A DNA stretch of 64,000 nucleotides from Elymus sibiricus (lineage: Eukaryota; Streptophyta; Magnoliopsida; Poales; Poaceae). A model generated the notes under the pieces. It was not told the origin of the DNA. It made no database searches and worked only from the letters and a program-made list of their open reading frames with translations. Positions 1 through 11,800 of this stretch are shown here, piece after piece; the first letter of the stretch is position 1, and each line of letters opens with the position of its first letter. Location of the stretch: positions 547,874,222 through 547,938,221 of the forward strand of contig CM077667.1 of assembly GCA_039707655.1 (NCBI GenBank). Reading direction: 5' to 3'. Made by a program: the position numbers and the translations under genes.

Positions 1-150
1 CTGAAATGTTTGTAAAGAAAACAATTCCACTGCACGGTCGCTTGAAAAGTTAGTTTTGGATAAATTTTTATGCAAGCTTTGGGTCCGGAGCGTCAGTGAC
101 AGGGTTTCGGGGTGAAATTCACAAAGAGAGGTCATATAAGGAGACCTATT
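1..150 (+). repeat. Partial monomer at the left edge
   Basis: The window opens at monomer position 29 (CTGAAATG...) and runs to position 179. It carries the 1-bp loss that turns AAATGGTTTG into AAATGTTTG, plus GGGGTGAAATTC (a CpG to TpG change) and TCATATAAGG. With the next two units it matches the stretch starting at about 37942. The array clearly extends to the left of the window. Confidence 0.9.
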
Positions 151-2119
151 TTGAGAAAAGTTTGTGAACGCGAAATGTCTGAAATGGTTTGTAAAGAAAA
201 CAATTCCACTGCACGGTCGCTTGAAAAGGTAATTTTGGATGAGTTTTTATGCAAGCTTTGGGTCCGGAGCGTCAGTGACAGGGTTTCGGGGCGAAATTCA
301 CAAAGAGAGGTCATATATGGAGACCTATTTTGAGAAAAGTTTGTGAACATGAAATGTCTGAAATGGTTTGTAAAGAAAACAATTCCACTGCACGGTCGTT
401 TGAAAAGTTAGTTTTGGATGAGTTTTTATGCAAGCTTTGGGTCCGGAGCATCAGTGACAGGGTTTCGGGGCGAAATTCACAAAGAGAGGTCATATATGGA
501 GACCTATTTTGAGAAAAGTTTTTGTATGCGAAATGTCTGAAATGGTTTGTAAAGAAAACAATTCCACTGCACGGTCGCTTGAAAAGTTAGTTTTGGATGA
601 GTTTTTATGCAAGTTTTAGGTCCGGAGCTTCAGTGACAGGGTTTCGGGGCGAAATTCACAAAGAGAGGTCATATATGGAGACTTATTTTGAGAAAAGTTT
701 GTGAACGCGAAATGTCTGAAATGGTTTGTAAAGAAAACAATTCCACTGCACGGTCGCTTGAAAAGCTAATTTTGGATGAGTTTTTCTGCCAGCTTTCGGT
801 CCGGAGCATCAGTGACAGGGTTTCGGGGCGAAATTCACAAAGAGAGGTCATATATGGAGACCTATTTTGAGAAAAGTTTGTGAACGCGAAATGTCTGAAA
901 TGGTTTGTCAAGAAAACAATTCCACTGCACGGTCGCTCGAAAAGTTAGTTTTGGATGAGTTTTTATGCAAGCTTTGGGTCCGGAGCTTCAGTGACAGGGT
1001 TTCGGGGCGAAATTCACAAAGAGAGGTAATATATGGAGACCTATTTTGAGAAAAGTTTGTGAACGCGAAATGTCTGAAATGGTTTGTAAAGAAAACAATT
1101 CCACTGCACGGTCGCTTGAAAAGTTAGTTTTGGATGAGTTTTTAGGCAAGCTTTGGGTCCGGAGCATCAGTGACAGGGATTCGGGGCGAAATTCACAAAG
1201 AGAGGTCATATATGGAGACCTATTTTGAGAAAAGTTTGTGAACGCGAAATGTCTGAAATGGTTTGTCAAGAAAACAATTTCACTGCACGGTCGCTTGAAA
1301 AGTTAGTTTTGGATGAGTTTTTATGCAAGCTTTGGGTCCGGAGCTTCAGTGACAGGGTTTCGGGGCGAAATTCACAAAGAGAGGTAATATATGGAGACCT
1401 ATTTTGAGAAAAGTTTGTGAACGCGAAATTTCTGAAATGGTTTGTAAAGAAAACAATTCCACTGCACGGTCGCTTGAAAAGTTAGTTTTGGATGAGTTTT
1501 TATGGAAGCTTTGGGTCCGGAGCGTGAGTGACAGGGTTTCGGGGCGAAATTCACAAAGAGAGGTCATATATGGAGACCTATTTTGAGAAAAGTTTGTGAA
1601 CGCAAAATGTCTGAAATGGTTTGTAAAGAAAACAATTCCACTGCACGGTCGCTCGAAAAGTTAGTTTTGGATGAGTTTTTATGCAAGCTTTGGGTCCGGA
1701 GCTTCAGTGACAGGGTTTCGGGGCGAAATTCACAAAGAGAGGTAATATATGGAGACCTATTTTGAGAAAAGTTTGTGAACGCGAAATTCCTGAAATGGTT
1801 TGTAAAGAAAACAATTCCACTGCACGGTCGCTTGAAAAGTTAGTTTTGGATGAGTTTTTATGGAAGCTTTGGGTCCGGAGCGTGAGTGATAGGGTTTCGG
1901 GGCGAAATTCACAAAGAGAGGTCATATATGGATACCTATTTTGAGAAAAGTTTGTGAACGCGAAATGTCTGAAATGGTTTGTAAAGAAAACAATTCCACT
2001 GCACGGTCGCTTGAAAAGTTAGTTTTGGATGAGTTTTTATAGAAGCTTTGGGTCCGGAGCATCAGTTACAGGGTTTCGGGGCGAAATTCACAAAGAGAGG
2101 TCATATATGGAGACCTATT
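1..2119 (+). repeat. Right-type monomer island at the left end
   Basis: Units here carry variants that otherwise predominate after 39 kb: AAATGTTTG (1-bp loss) at the edge, GTATGCG with GCAAGTTTTAGG at about 530-620, CTGCCAGCTTTCGG at about 786, GTCAAGAAAAC at about 907 and 1265, AAATTTCTG at about 1427, and ATCAGTTACAG at about 2061. From 1225 to about 1940 a two-monomer (358-bp) alternation is visible: a GAGCTTCAG/GTAATATA unit followed by a GGAAGC/GAGCGTGAG unit, twice. The block from 1046 onward is copied at 24491. Confidence 0.8.
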
Positions 2120-2477
2120 TTGAGAAAAGTTTGTGAACGCGAAATGTCTGAAATGGTTTGTAAAGAAAACAATTCCACTGCACGGTCGCTTGAAAAGGAA
2201 ATTTTGGATGAGTTTTTATGCAAGCTTTGGGTCCGGAGCGTCAGTGACAGGGTTTCGGGGCGAAATTCACAAAGAGAGGTCATATATGGAGACCTATTTT
2301 GAGAAAAGTTTGTGAACGCGAAATGTCTGAAATGGTTTGTAAAGAAAACAATTCCACTGCACGGTCGCTTGAAAATTTAGTTTTGGATGAGTTTTTATGC
2401 AAGCTTTGGGTCCGGAGCATCAGTGACAGGGTATCGGGGCGAAATTCACAAAGAGAGGTCATATATGGAGACCTATT

Positions 2478-3730
2478 TTGAGAAAAGTTTGTGAACGCGA
2501 AATGTCTGAAATGGTTTGTAAAGAAAACAATTCCACTGCACGGTCGCTTGAAAAGTTAGGTTTGGATGAGTTTTTATGGAAGCTTTGGGTCCGGAGCGTC
2601 AGTGACAGGGTTTCGGGGCGAAATTCACAAAGAGAGGTCATATATGGATACCTATTTTGAGAAAATTTTGTGAACGCGATATATCTGAAATGGTTTGTAA
2701 AGAAAACAATTCCACTGCACGGTCGCTTGTAAAGTTAGTTTTGGATGAGTTTTTATGGAAGCTTTGGGTCCGGAGCGTAAGTGACAGGGTTTCGGGGCGA
2801 AATTCACAAAGAGAGGTCATATATGGAGACCTATTTTGAGAAAAGTTTGTGCACGCGAAATGTCTGAAATGGTTTGTAAAGAAAACAATTCCACTGCACG
2901 GTCGCTTGAAAAGGTAATTTTGGATGAGTTTTTATGCAAGCTTTGGGTACGGAGCATCAGTGACAGGGTTTCGGGGCGAAATTCACAAAGAGAGGTCATA
3001 TATGGAGACCTATTTTGAGAAAAGTTTGTGAACGCGAAATGTCTGAAATGGTTTGTAAAGAAAACAATTCCACTGCACGGTCGCTTGAAAAGGTAATTTT
3101 GGATAAGTTTTTATGCAAGCTTTGGGTCCGGATCATCTGTGACAGGGTTTTGGGGCGAAATTCACAAAGAGAGGTCATATATGGAGACCTATTTTGAGAA
3201 AAGTTTGTGAACGCGAAATGTCTGAAATGGTTTGTAAGGAAAACAATTCCACTGCACGGTCGCTTGAAAAGTTAGTTTTGGATGAGTTTTTATGGAAGCT
3301 TTGGGTCCGGAGAATCAGTGACAGTGTTTCGGGGCGAAATTCACAAAGAGAGGTCATATATGGAGACCTATTTTGAGAAAAGTTTATGAACGCGAAATGT
3401 CTGAAATGGTTTGTAAAGAAAACAATTCCACTGCACGGTCGCTTGAAAAGTTAGTTTTGGATGAGTTTTTATGCAAGCTTTGGGTCCGGGTCATGAGTGA
3501 CAAGGTTTCGGGGCGAAATTCACAAAGAGAGGTCATATATGGAGACCTATTTTGAGAAAAGTTTGTGAACGCGAAATGTCTGAAATGGTTTGTAAAGAAA
3601 ACAATTCCACTGCACGGTCGCTTGAAAAGGTAATTTTGGATGAGTTTTTATGCAAGCTTTGGGTCCGGAGCATCAGTGATAGGGTTTCGGGGCGAAATTC
3701 ACAAAGAGAGGTCATATATGGAGACCTATT
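2478..3730 (+). repeat. Seven-monomer segment, copy A (2148-bp offset)
   Basis: Units at 2478, 2657, 2836, 3015, 3194, 3373 and 3552 pair in order with 4626-5878, 12 monomers downstream. Shared diagnostic variants include GTAAAG (2657), GTGCACG (2836), GGATCATCTGTGAC (3015), GAGAATCAG (3194), GGGTCATGAGTGACAAGG (3373) and AGTGATAGG (3552). Copy A differs by private changes such as GCGATATATC at about 2677 and GGATAAG with GGTTTTGGGG in unit 3015. The pairing stops at 3731. Confidence 0.85.
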
Positions 3731-4221
3731 TTGAGAAAAGTTTGTGAACGCGAAATGTCTGAAATGGTTTGTAAAGAAAACAATTCCACTGCACGGTCGA
3801 TTGAAAAGGTAATTTTGGATGAGTTTTTATGCAAGCTTTGGGTACGGATCATCAGTGACAGGGTTTCGGGGCGAAATTCACAAAGAGAGGTCATATATGG
3901 AGACCTATTTTCAGAAACGTTTGTGCACGCGAAATGTCTGAAATGGTTTGTAAAGAAAACAATTCCACTGCACGGTCGCTTGAAAAGGTAATTTTGGATG
4001 AGTTTTTATGCAAGCTTTGGGTACGGAGCATCAGTGACAAGGATTCGGGGCGAAATTCACAAAGAGAGGTCATATATGGAGACCTATTTTGAGAAAAGTT
4101 TGTGAACGCGAAATGTCTGAAATGGTTTGTAAAGAAAACAATTCCACTGCACGGTCGCTTGAAAAGTTAGTTTTGGATGAGTTTTTATGCAAGCTTTGGG
4201 TCCGGAGCATCAGTGACAGGG

Positions 4222-4234
4222 TTTCGGGGCGAAA
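4222..4234. other. Dyad TTTCG-GGG-CGAAA in the representative monomer
   Basis: Two 5-bp arms that are reverse complements are separated by GGG at monomer positions 134-146. It is present in nearly every unit. Exceptions usually change one CpG (TTTCAGGGCG, GGGGTGAAA, TTTTGGGGCG, ATTCGGGGCG). It resembles the short dyads reported in many centromeric satellites. No bound protein is known to me, and it does not fit the mammalian CENP-B box, which needs an A where this has G. Confidence 0.7.
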
Positions 4235-4245
4235 TTCACAAAGAG

Positions 4246-4264
4246 AGGTCATATATGGAGACCT
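4246..4264. other. Nested palindrome AGGTC..CATATATG..GACCT in the representative monomer
   Basis: The arms AGGTC (monomer 158-162) and GACCT (172-176) flank a 9-base loop, and the perfect 8-bp palindrome CATATATG (162-169) overlaps the left arm. Common variants (TAATATATGG, TATGGATACC, TATGGTGACT, TATATTGAG) break one arm or the palindrome. The structure is therefore common but not strictly kept. Confidence 0.6.
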
Positions 4265-4625
4265 ATTTTGAGAAAAGTTTGTGAACGCGAAATGTCTGAA
4301 ATGGTTTGTAAAGAAAACAATTCCACTGCACGGTCGCTTGAAAAGTTAGTTTTGGATGAGTTTTTATGGAAGCTTTGGGTCCGGAGAATCAGTGACAGGG
4401 TTTCGGGGCGAAATTCACAAAGAGAGGTCATATATGGAGACCTATTTTGAGAAAAGTTTGCGAACGCGAAATGTCTGAAATGGTTTGTAAAGAAAACAAT
4501 TCCACTGCACGGTCGCTTGAAAAGGTAATTTTGGATGAGTTTTTATGCAAGCTTTGGGTCCGGAGCGTCAGTGACAGGGTTTCGGGGCGAAATTCACAAA
4601 GAGAGGTCATATATGGAGACCTATT

Positions 4626-5878
4626 TTGAGAAAAGTTTGTGAACGCGAAATGTCTGAAATGGTTTGTAAAGAAAACAATTCCACTGCACGGTCGCTTGAA
4701 AAGTTAGTTTTGGATGAGTTTTTATGGAAGCTTTGGGTCCGGAGCGTCAGTGACAGGGTTTCGGGGCGAAATTCACAAAGAGAGGTCATATATGGATACC
4801 TATTTTGAGAAAAGTTTGTGAACGCGAAATATCTGAAATGGTTTGTAAAGAAAACAATTCCACTGCACGGTCGCTTGTAAAGTTAGTTTTGGATGAGTTT
4901 TTATGGAAGCTTTGGGTCCGGAGCGTAAGTGACAGGGTTTCGGGGCGAAATTCACAAAGAGAGGTCATATATGGAGACCTATTTTGAGAAAAGTTTGTGC
5001 ACGCGAAATGTCTGAAATGGTTTGTAAAGAAAACAATTCCACTGCACGGTCGCTTGAAAAGGTAATTTTGGATGAGTTTTTATGCAAGCTTTGGGTACGG
5101 AGCATCAGTGACAGGGTTTCGGGGCGAAATTCACAAAGAGAGGTCATATATGGAGACCTATTTTGAGAAAAGTTTGTGAACGCGAAATGTCTGAAATGGT
5201 TTGTAAAGAAAACAATTCCACTGCACGGTCGCTTGAAAAGGTAATTTTGGATGAGTTTTTATGCAAGCTTTGGGTCCGGATCATCTGTGACAGGGTTTCG
5301 GGGCGAAATTCACAAAGAGAGGTCATATATGGAGACCTATTTTGAGAAAAGTTTGTGAACGCGAAATGTCTGAAATGGTTTGTAAGGAAAACAATTCCAC
5401 TGCACGGTCGCTTGAAAAGTTAGTTTTGGATGAGTTTTTATGGAAGCTTTGGGTCCGGAGAATCAGTGACAGGGTTTCGGGGCGAAATTCACAAAGAGAG
5501 GTCATATATGGATACCTATTTTGAGAAAAGTTTATGAACGCGAAATGTCTGAAATGGTTTGTAAAGAAAACAATTCCACTGCACGGTCGCTTGAAAAGTT
5601 AGTTTTGGATGAGTTTTTATGCAAGCTTTGGGTCCGGGTCATGAGTGACAAGGTTTCGGGGCGAAATTCACAAAGAGAGGTCATATATGGAGACCTATTT
5701 TGAGAAAAGTTTGTGAACGCGAAATGTCTGAAATGGTTTGTAAAGAAAACAATTCCACTGCACGGTCGCTTGAAAAGGTAATTTTGGATGAGTTTTTATG
5801 CAAGCTTTGGGTCCGGAGCATCAGTGATAGGGTTTCGGGGCGAAATTCACAAAGAGAGGTCATATATGGAGACCTATT
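4626..5878 (+). repeat. Seven-monomer segment, copy B (2148-bp offset)
   Basis: This segment matches 2478-3730 monomer by monomer. It lacks the private changes of copy A in unit 5163 (GGATGAG and GGTTTCGGGG retained). The first five units are found again at 8743-9637, and related runs start at 11428, 15545, 17872, 25923 and 30577. Confidence 0.85.
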
Positions 5879-8800
5879 TTGAGAAAAGTTTGTGAACGCG
5901 AAATGTCTGAAATGGTTTGTAAAGAAAACAATTCCACTGCACGGTCGCTTGAAAAGTTAGTTTTGGATGAGTTTTTATGGAAGCTTTGGGTCCGGAGAAT
6001 CAGTGACAGGGTTTCGGGGCGAAATTCACAAAGAGAGGTCATATATGGAGACCTATTTTGAGAAAAGTTTGCGAACGCGAAATGTCTGAAATGGTTTGTA
6101 AAGAAAACAATTCCACTGCACGGTCGCTTGAAAAGGTAATTTTGGATGAGTTTTTATGCAAGCTTTGGGTCCGGAGCGTTAGTGACAGGGTTTCGGGGCG
6201 AAATTCACAAAGAGAGGTCATATATGGAGACCTATTTTGAGAAACGTTTGTGCACGCGAAATGTCTGAAATGGTTTGTAAAGAAAACAATTCCACTGCAC
6301 GGTCGCTTGAAAAGGTAATTTTGGATGAGTTTTTATGCAAGCTTTGGGTACGGAGCATCAGTGACAAGGATTCGGGGCGAAATTCACAAAGAGAGGTCAT
6401 ATATGGAGACCTATTTTGAGAAAAGTTTGTGAACGCGAAATGTCTGAAATGGTTTGTAAAGAAAACAATTCCACTGCACGGTCGCTTGAAAAGTTAGTTT
6501 TGGATGAGTTTTTATGCAAGCTTTGGGTCCGGAGCATCAGTGACAGGGTTTCGGGGCGAAATTCACAAAGAGAGGTCATATATGGAGACCTATTTTGAGA
6601 AAAGTTTGTGAACGCCAAATGTCTGAAATGGTTTGTAAAGAAAACAATTCCACTGCACGGTCGCTTGAAAAGTTAGTTTTGGATGAGTTTTTTTGGAAGC
6701 TTTGGGTCCGGAGAATCAGTGACAGGGTTTCGGGGCGAAATTCACAAAGAGAGGTCATATATGGAGACCTATTTTGAGAAAAGTTTGTGAACGCAAAATG
6801 TCTGAAATGGTTTGTAAAGAAAACAATTCCACTGCACGGTCGCTTGAAAAGTTAGTTTTGGATGAGTTTTTATGGAAGCTTTGGGTCCGGAGCGTCAGTG
6901 ACAGGGTTTCGGGGCGAAATTCACAAAGAGAGGTCATATATGGATACCTATTTTGAGAAAAGTTTGTGAACGCGAAATATCTGAAATGGTTTGTAAAGAA
7001 AACAATTCCACTGCACGGTCGCTTGTAAAGTTAGTTTTGGATGAGTTTTTATGGAAGCTTTGGGTCCGGAGAATCAGTGACAGGGTTTCGGGGCGAAATT
7101 CACAAAGAGAGGTCATATATGGATACCTATTTTGAGAAAAGTTTGTGAACGCGAAATGTCTCACATGGTTTGTAAAGAAAACAATTCCACTGCACGGTCG
7201 CTTGAAAAGTTAGTTTCGGATGAGTTTTTATGGAAGCTTTGGATCCGGAGCGTCAGTGACAGGGTTTCGGGGCGAAATTCACAAAGAGAGGTCATATATG
7301 GAGACCTATTTTGAGAAAAGTTTGTGCACGCGAAATGTCTGAAATGGTTTGTAAAGAAAACAATTCCACTGCACGGTCGCTTGAAAAGGTAATTTTGGAT
7401 GAGTTTTTATGCCAGCTTTGGGTACGGAGCATCAGTGACAGGGTTTCGGGGCGAAATTCACAAAGAGAGGTCATATATGGTGACTTATTTTGAGAAAAGT
7501 TTATGAACGCGAAATGTCTGAAATGGTTTGTAAAGAAAACAATTCCACTGCATGGTCGCTTGAAAAGGTAATTTTGGATGAGTTTTTATGCAAGCTTTGG
7601 GTCCGGAGCATCAGTGATAGGGTTTCGGGGCGAAATTCACAAAGAGAGGTCATATATGGAGACCTATTTTGAGAAAAGTTTGTGAACGCGAAATGTCTGA
7701 AATGGTTTGTAAGGAAAACAATTCCACTGCACGGTCGATTGAAAAGGTAATTTTGGATGAGTTTTTATGCAAGCTTTGGGTACGGATCATCAGTGACAGG
7801 GTTTCGGGGCGAAATTAACAAAGAGAGGTCATATATGGAGACCTATTTTGAGAAACGTTTGTGCACGCGAAATGTCTGAAATGGTTTGTAAAGAAAACAA
7901 TTCCACTGCACGGTCGCTTGAAAAGGTAATTTTGGATGAGTTTTTATGCAAGCTTTGGGTACGGAGCATCAGTGACAAGGATTCGGGGCGAAATTCACAA
8001 AGAGAGGTCATATATGGAGACCTATTTTGAGAAAAGTTTGTGAACGCGAAATGTCTGAAATGGTTTGTAAAGAAAACAATTCCACTGCACGGTCGCTTGA
8101 AAAGTTAGTTTTGGATGAGTTTTTATGCAAGCTTTGGGTCCGGAGCATCAGTGACAGGGTTTCGGGGCGAAATTCACAAAGAGAGGTCATATATGGAGAC
8201 CTATTTTGAGAAAAGTTTGTGAACGCGAAATGTCTGAAATGGTTTGTAAAGAAAACAATTCCACTGCACGGTCGCTTGAAAAGTTAGTTTTGGATGAGTT
8301 TTTATGGAAGCTTTGGGTCCGGAGAATCAGTGACAGGGTTTCGGGGCGAAATTCACAAAGAGAGGTCATATATGGAGACCTATTTTGAGAAAAGTTTGTG
8401 AACGCGAAATGTCTGAAATGGTTTGTAAAGAAAACAATTCCACTGCACGGTCGCTTGAAAAGGTAATTTTGGATGAGTTTTTATGCAAGCTTTGGGTCCG
8501 GAGCGTCAGTGACAGGGTTTCGGGGCGAAATTCACAAAGAGAGGTCATATATGGAGACCTATTTTGAGAAAAGTTTGTGAACGCGAAATGTCTGAAATGG
8601 TTTGTAAAGAAAACAATTCCACTGCACGGTCGCTTGAAAAGTTAGTTTTGGATGAGTTTTTATGCAAGCTTTGGGTCCGGAGCATCAGTGACAGGGTATC
8701 GGGGCGAAATTCACAAAGAGAGGTCATATATGGAGACCTATTTTGAGAAAAGTTTGTGAACGCGAAATGTCTGAAATGGTTTGTAAAGAAAACAATTCCA

Positions 8801-11800
8801 CTGCACGGTCGCTTGAAAAGTTAGTTTTGGATGAGTTTTTATGGAAGCTTTGGGTCCGGAGCGTCAGTGACAGGGTTTCGGGGCGAAATTCACAAAGAGA
8901 GGTCATATATGGATACCTATTTTGAGAAAAGTTTGTGAACGCGAAATATCTAAAATGGTTTGTAAAGAAAACAATTCCACTGCACGGTCGCTTGTAAAGT
9001 TAGTTTTGGATGAGTTTTTATGGAAGCTTTGGGTCCGGAGCGTAAGTGACAGGGTTTCGGGGCGAAATTCACAAAGAGAGGTCATATATGGAGACCTATT
9101 TTGAGAAAAGTTTGTGCACGCGAAATGTCTGAAATGGTTTGTAAAGAAAACAATTCCACTGCACGGGCGCTTGAAAAGGTAATTTTGGATGAGTTTTTAT
9201 GCAAGCTTTGTGTACGGAGCATCAGTGACAGGGTTTCGGGGCGAAATTCACAAAGAGAGGTCATATATGGAGACCTATTTTGAGAAAAGTTTGTGAACGC
9301 GAAATGTCTGAAATGGTTTGTAAAGAAAACAATTCCACTGCACGGTCGCTTGAAAAGGTAATTTTGGATGAGTTTTTATACAAGCTTTGGGTCCGGATCA
9401 TCTGTGACAGGGTTTCGGGGCGAAATTCACAAAGAGAGGTCATATATGGAGACCTATTTTGAGAAAAGTTTGTGAACGCGAAATGTCTGAAATGGTTTGT
9501 AAGGAAAACAATTCCACTGCACGGTCGCTTGAAAAGTTAGTTTTGGATGAGTTTTTATGGAAGCTTTGGGTCCGGAGAATTAGTGACAGGGTTTCGGGGC
9601 GAAATTCACAAAGAGAGGTCATATATGGATACATATTTTGAGAAAAGTTTGTGAACGCGAAATGTCTGAAATGGTTTGTAAAGAAAACAATTCCACTGCA
9701 CGGTCGCTTGAAAAGTTAGTTTCGGATGAGTTTTTCTGGAAGCTTTGGATCCGGAGCGTCAGTGACAGGGTTTCGGGGCGAAATTCACAAAGAGAGGTCA
9801 TATATGGTGACTTATTTTGAGAAAAGTTTGTGAACGCGAAATGTCTGAAATGGTTTGTAAAGAAAACAATTCCACTGCACGGTCGCTTGAAAAGTTAGTT
9901 TTGGATGAGTTTTTATGCAAGCTTTGGGTCCGGAGCGTAAGTGACGGGGTTTCGGGGCGAAATTCACAAAGAGAGGTAATATATTGATACCTATTTTGAG
10001 AAAAGTTTGTGAACGCGAAATGTCTGAAATGGTTTGTAAAGAAAACAATTCCACTTCACGGTCGCTTGAAAAGGTAATTTTGGATGAGTTTTTATGCAAG
10101 CTAAGGGTCCGGAGCGTCAGTGACAGGGTTTCGGGGCGAAATTCACAAAGAGAGGTCATATATGGAGACCTATTTTGAGAAAAGTTTATGAACGCGAAAT
10201 GTCTGAAATGGTTTGTAAAGAAAACAATTCCACTGCACGGTCGCTTGAAAAGTTAGTTTTGGATGAGTTTTTATGCAAGCTTTGGGTCCGGGTCATGAGT
10301 GACAAGGTTTCGGGGCGAAATTCACAAAGAGAGGTCATATATGGAGACCTATTTTGAGAAAAGTTTGTGAACGCGAAATGTCTGAAATGGTTTGTAAAGA
10401 AAACAATTCCACTGCACGGTCGCTCGAAAAGGTAATTTTGGATGAGTTTTTATGCAAGCTTTGGGTCCGGAGCATCAGTGATAGGGTTTCGGGGCGAAAT
10501 TCACAAAGAGAGGTCATATATGGAGACCTATTTTGAGAAAAGTTTGTGAACGCGAAATGTCTGAAATGGTTTGTAAAGAAAACAATTCCACTGCACGGTC
10601 GATTGAAAAGGTAATTTTGGATGAGTTTTTATGCAAGCTTTGGGTACGGATCATCAGTGACAGGGTTTCGGGGCGAAATTCACAAAGAGAGGTCATATAT
10701 GGAGACCTATTTTGAGAAACGTTTGTGCACGCGAAATGTCTGAAATGGTTTGTAAAGAAAACAATTCCACTGCACGGTCGCTTGAAAAGGTAATTTTGGA
10801 TGAGTTTTTATGCAAGCTTTGGGTACGGAGCATCAGTGACAAGGATTCGGGGCGAAATTCACAAAGAGAGGTCATATATGGCGACCTATTTTGAGAACAG
10901 TTTGTGAACGCGAAATGTCTGAAATGGTTTGTAAAGAAAACAATTCCACTGCACGGTCGCTTGAAAAGTTAGTTTTGGATGAGTTTTTATGCAAGCTTTG
11001 GGTCCGGAGCATCAGTGACAGGGTTTCGGGGCGAAATTCACAAAGAGAGGTCATATATGGAGACCTATTTTGAGAAAAGTTTGTGAACGCCAAATGTCTG
11101 AAATGGTTTGTAAAGAAAACAATTCCACTGCACGGTCGCTTGAAAAGTTAGTTTTGGATGAGTTTTTATGGAAGCTTTGGGTCCGGAGAATCAGTGACAG
11201 GGTTTCGGGGCGAAATTCACAAAGAGAGGTCATATATGGTGACTTATTTTGAGAAAAGTTTGTGAACGCGAAATGTCTGAAATGGTTTGTAAAGAAAACA
11301 ATTCCACTGCACGGTCGCTTGAAAAGTTAGTTTTGGATGAGTTTTTATGCAAGCTTTGGGTCCGGAGCATCAGTGACAGGGTATCGGGGCGAAATTCACA
11401 AAGAGAGGTCATATATGGATACCTATTTTGAGAAAAGTTTGTGAACGCGAAATATCTGAAATGGTTTGTAAAGAAAACAATTCCACTGCACGGTCGCTTG
11501 AAAAGTTAGTTTTGGATGAGTTTTTATGGAAGCTTTGGGTCCGGAGCGTCAGTGACAGGGTTTCGGGGCGAAATTCACAAAGAGAGGTCATATATGGATA
11601 CCTATTTTGAGAAAAGTTTGTGAACGCGAAATATCTGAAATGGTTTGTAAAGAAAACAATTCCACTGCACGGTCGCTTGTAAAGTTAGTTTTGGATGAGT
11701 TTTTATGGAAGCTTTGGGTCCGGAGCGTAAGTGACAGGGTTTCGGGGCGAAATTCACAAAGAGAGGTCATATATGGAGACCTATTTTGAGAAAAGTTTGT

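Larger units (their letters stand above)
4089..4267 (+). repeat. Representative full-length 179-bp monomer
   Basis: This unit is close to the majority sequence; the units at 8027 and 14292 look the same. Landmarks in monomer coordinates are: A-rich stretch with repeated GAAATG at 22-27 and 31-36; conserved AAAGAAAACAATTCCACT at 43-60; CACGGTCGC at 62-70; HindIII site AAGCTT at 103-108; TCCGGA at 113-118; hypervariable stretch at about 118-129; dyad TTTCG-GGG-CGAAA at 134-146; CATATATG palindrome at 162-169 nested in AGGTC/GACCT arms (158-162 and 172-176). The GCGTC version of the consensus has 53 A, 51 T, 50 G and 25 C by hand count, 42% GC. The start chosen is arbitrary because the array is circularly permutable. 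Confidence 0.95.

Noticed and set aside
311..493. ATG-initiated 60-codon frames on the - strand, with ATGA stop/start overlaps that look like translational coupling
   Set aside because: The overlap is a by-product of the 179-bp period with a TCAT motif once per unit. There is no ribosome-binding or promoter context, and the family is a eukaryotic-style satellite. The same bases also hold the + strand frame, so at most coincidence is shown.
330..512. Open frames of about 60 codons in nearly every monomer on the + strand
   Set aside because: They need a TTG start, repeat every 179 bp (not a multiple of 3), and end in a stop overlapping the next start. Their similarity reflects DNA homogenisation. 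The wobble bases are no freer than other bases, and monomer indels break them without consequence.
4198..4229. G-quadruplex in the GGG-rich part of the monomer
   Set aside because: There are only three runs of three or more G plus one GG, with one long gap (about 13 bases), which is a weak candidate at best.
4218..4229. Plant telomere-like GGGTTTCGGG
   Set aside because: It occurs once per 179-bp unit, has a C in place of A and never occurs as a tandem TTTAGGG run, so it is coincidental similarity.
4222..4238. CENP-B box in TTTCGGGGCGAAATTCA
   Set aside because: The required A after TTCGNNNN is G on both strands, and the CGGG core is absent at the right place, so the motif does not match.
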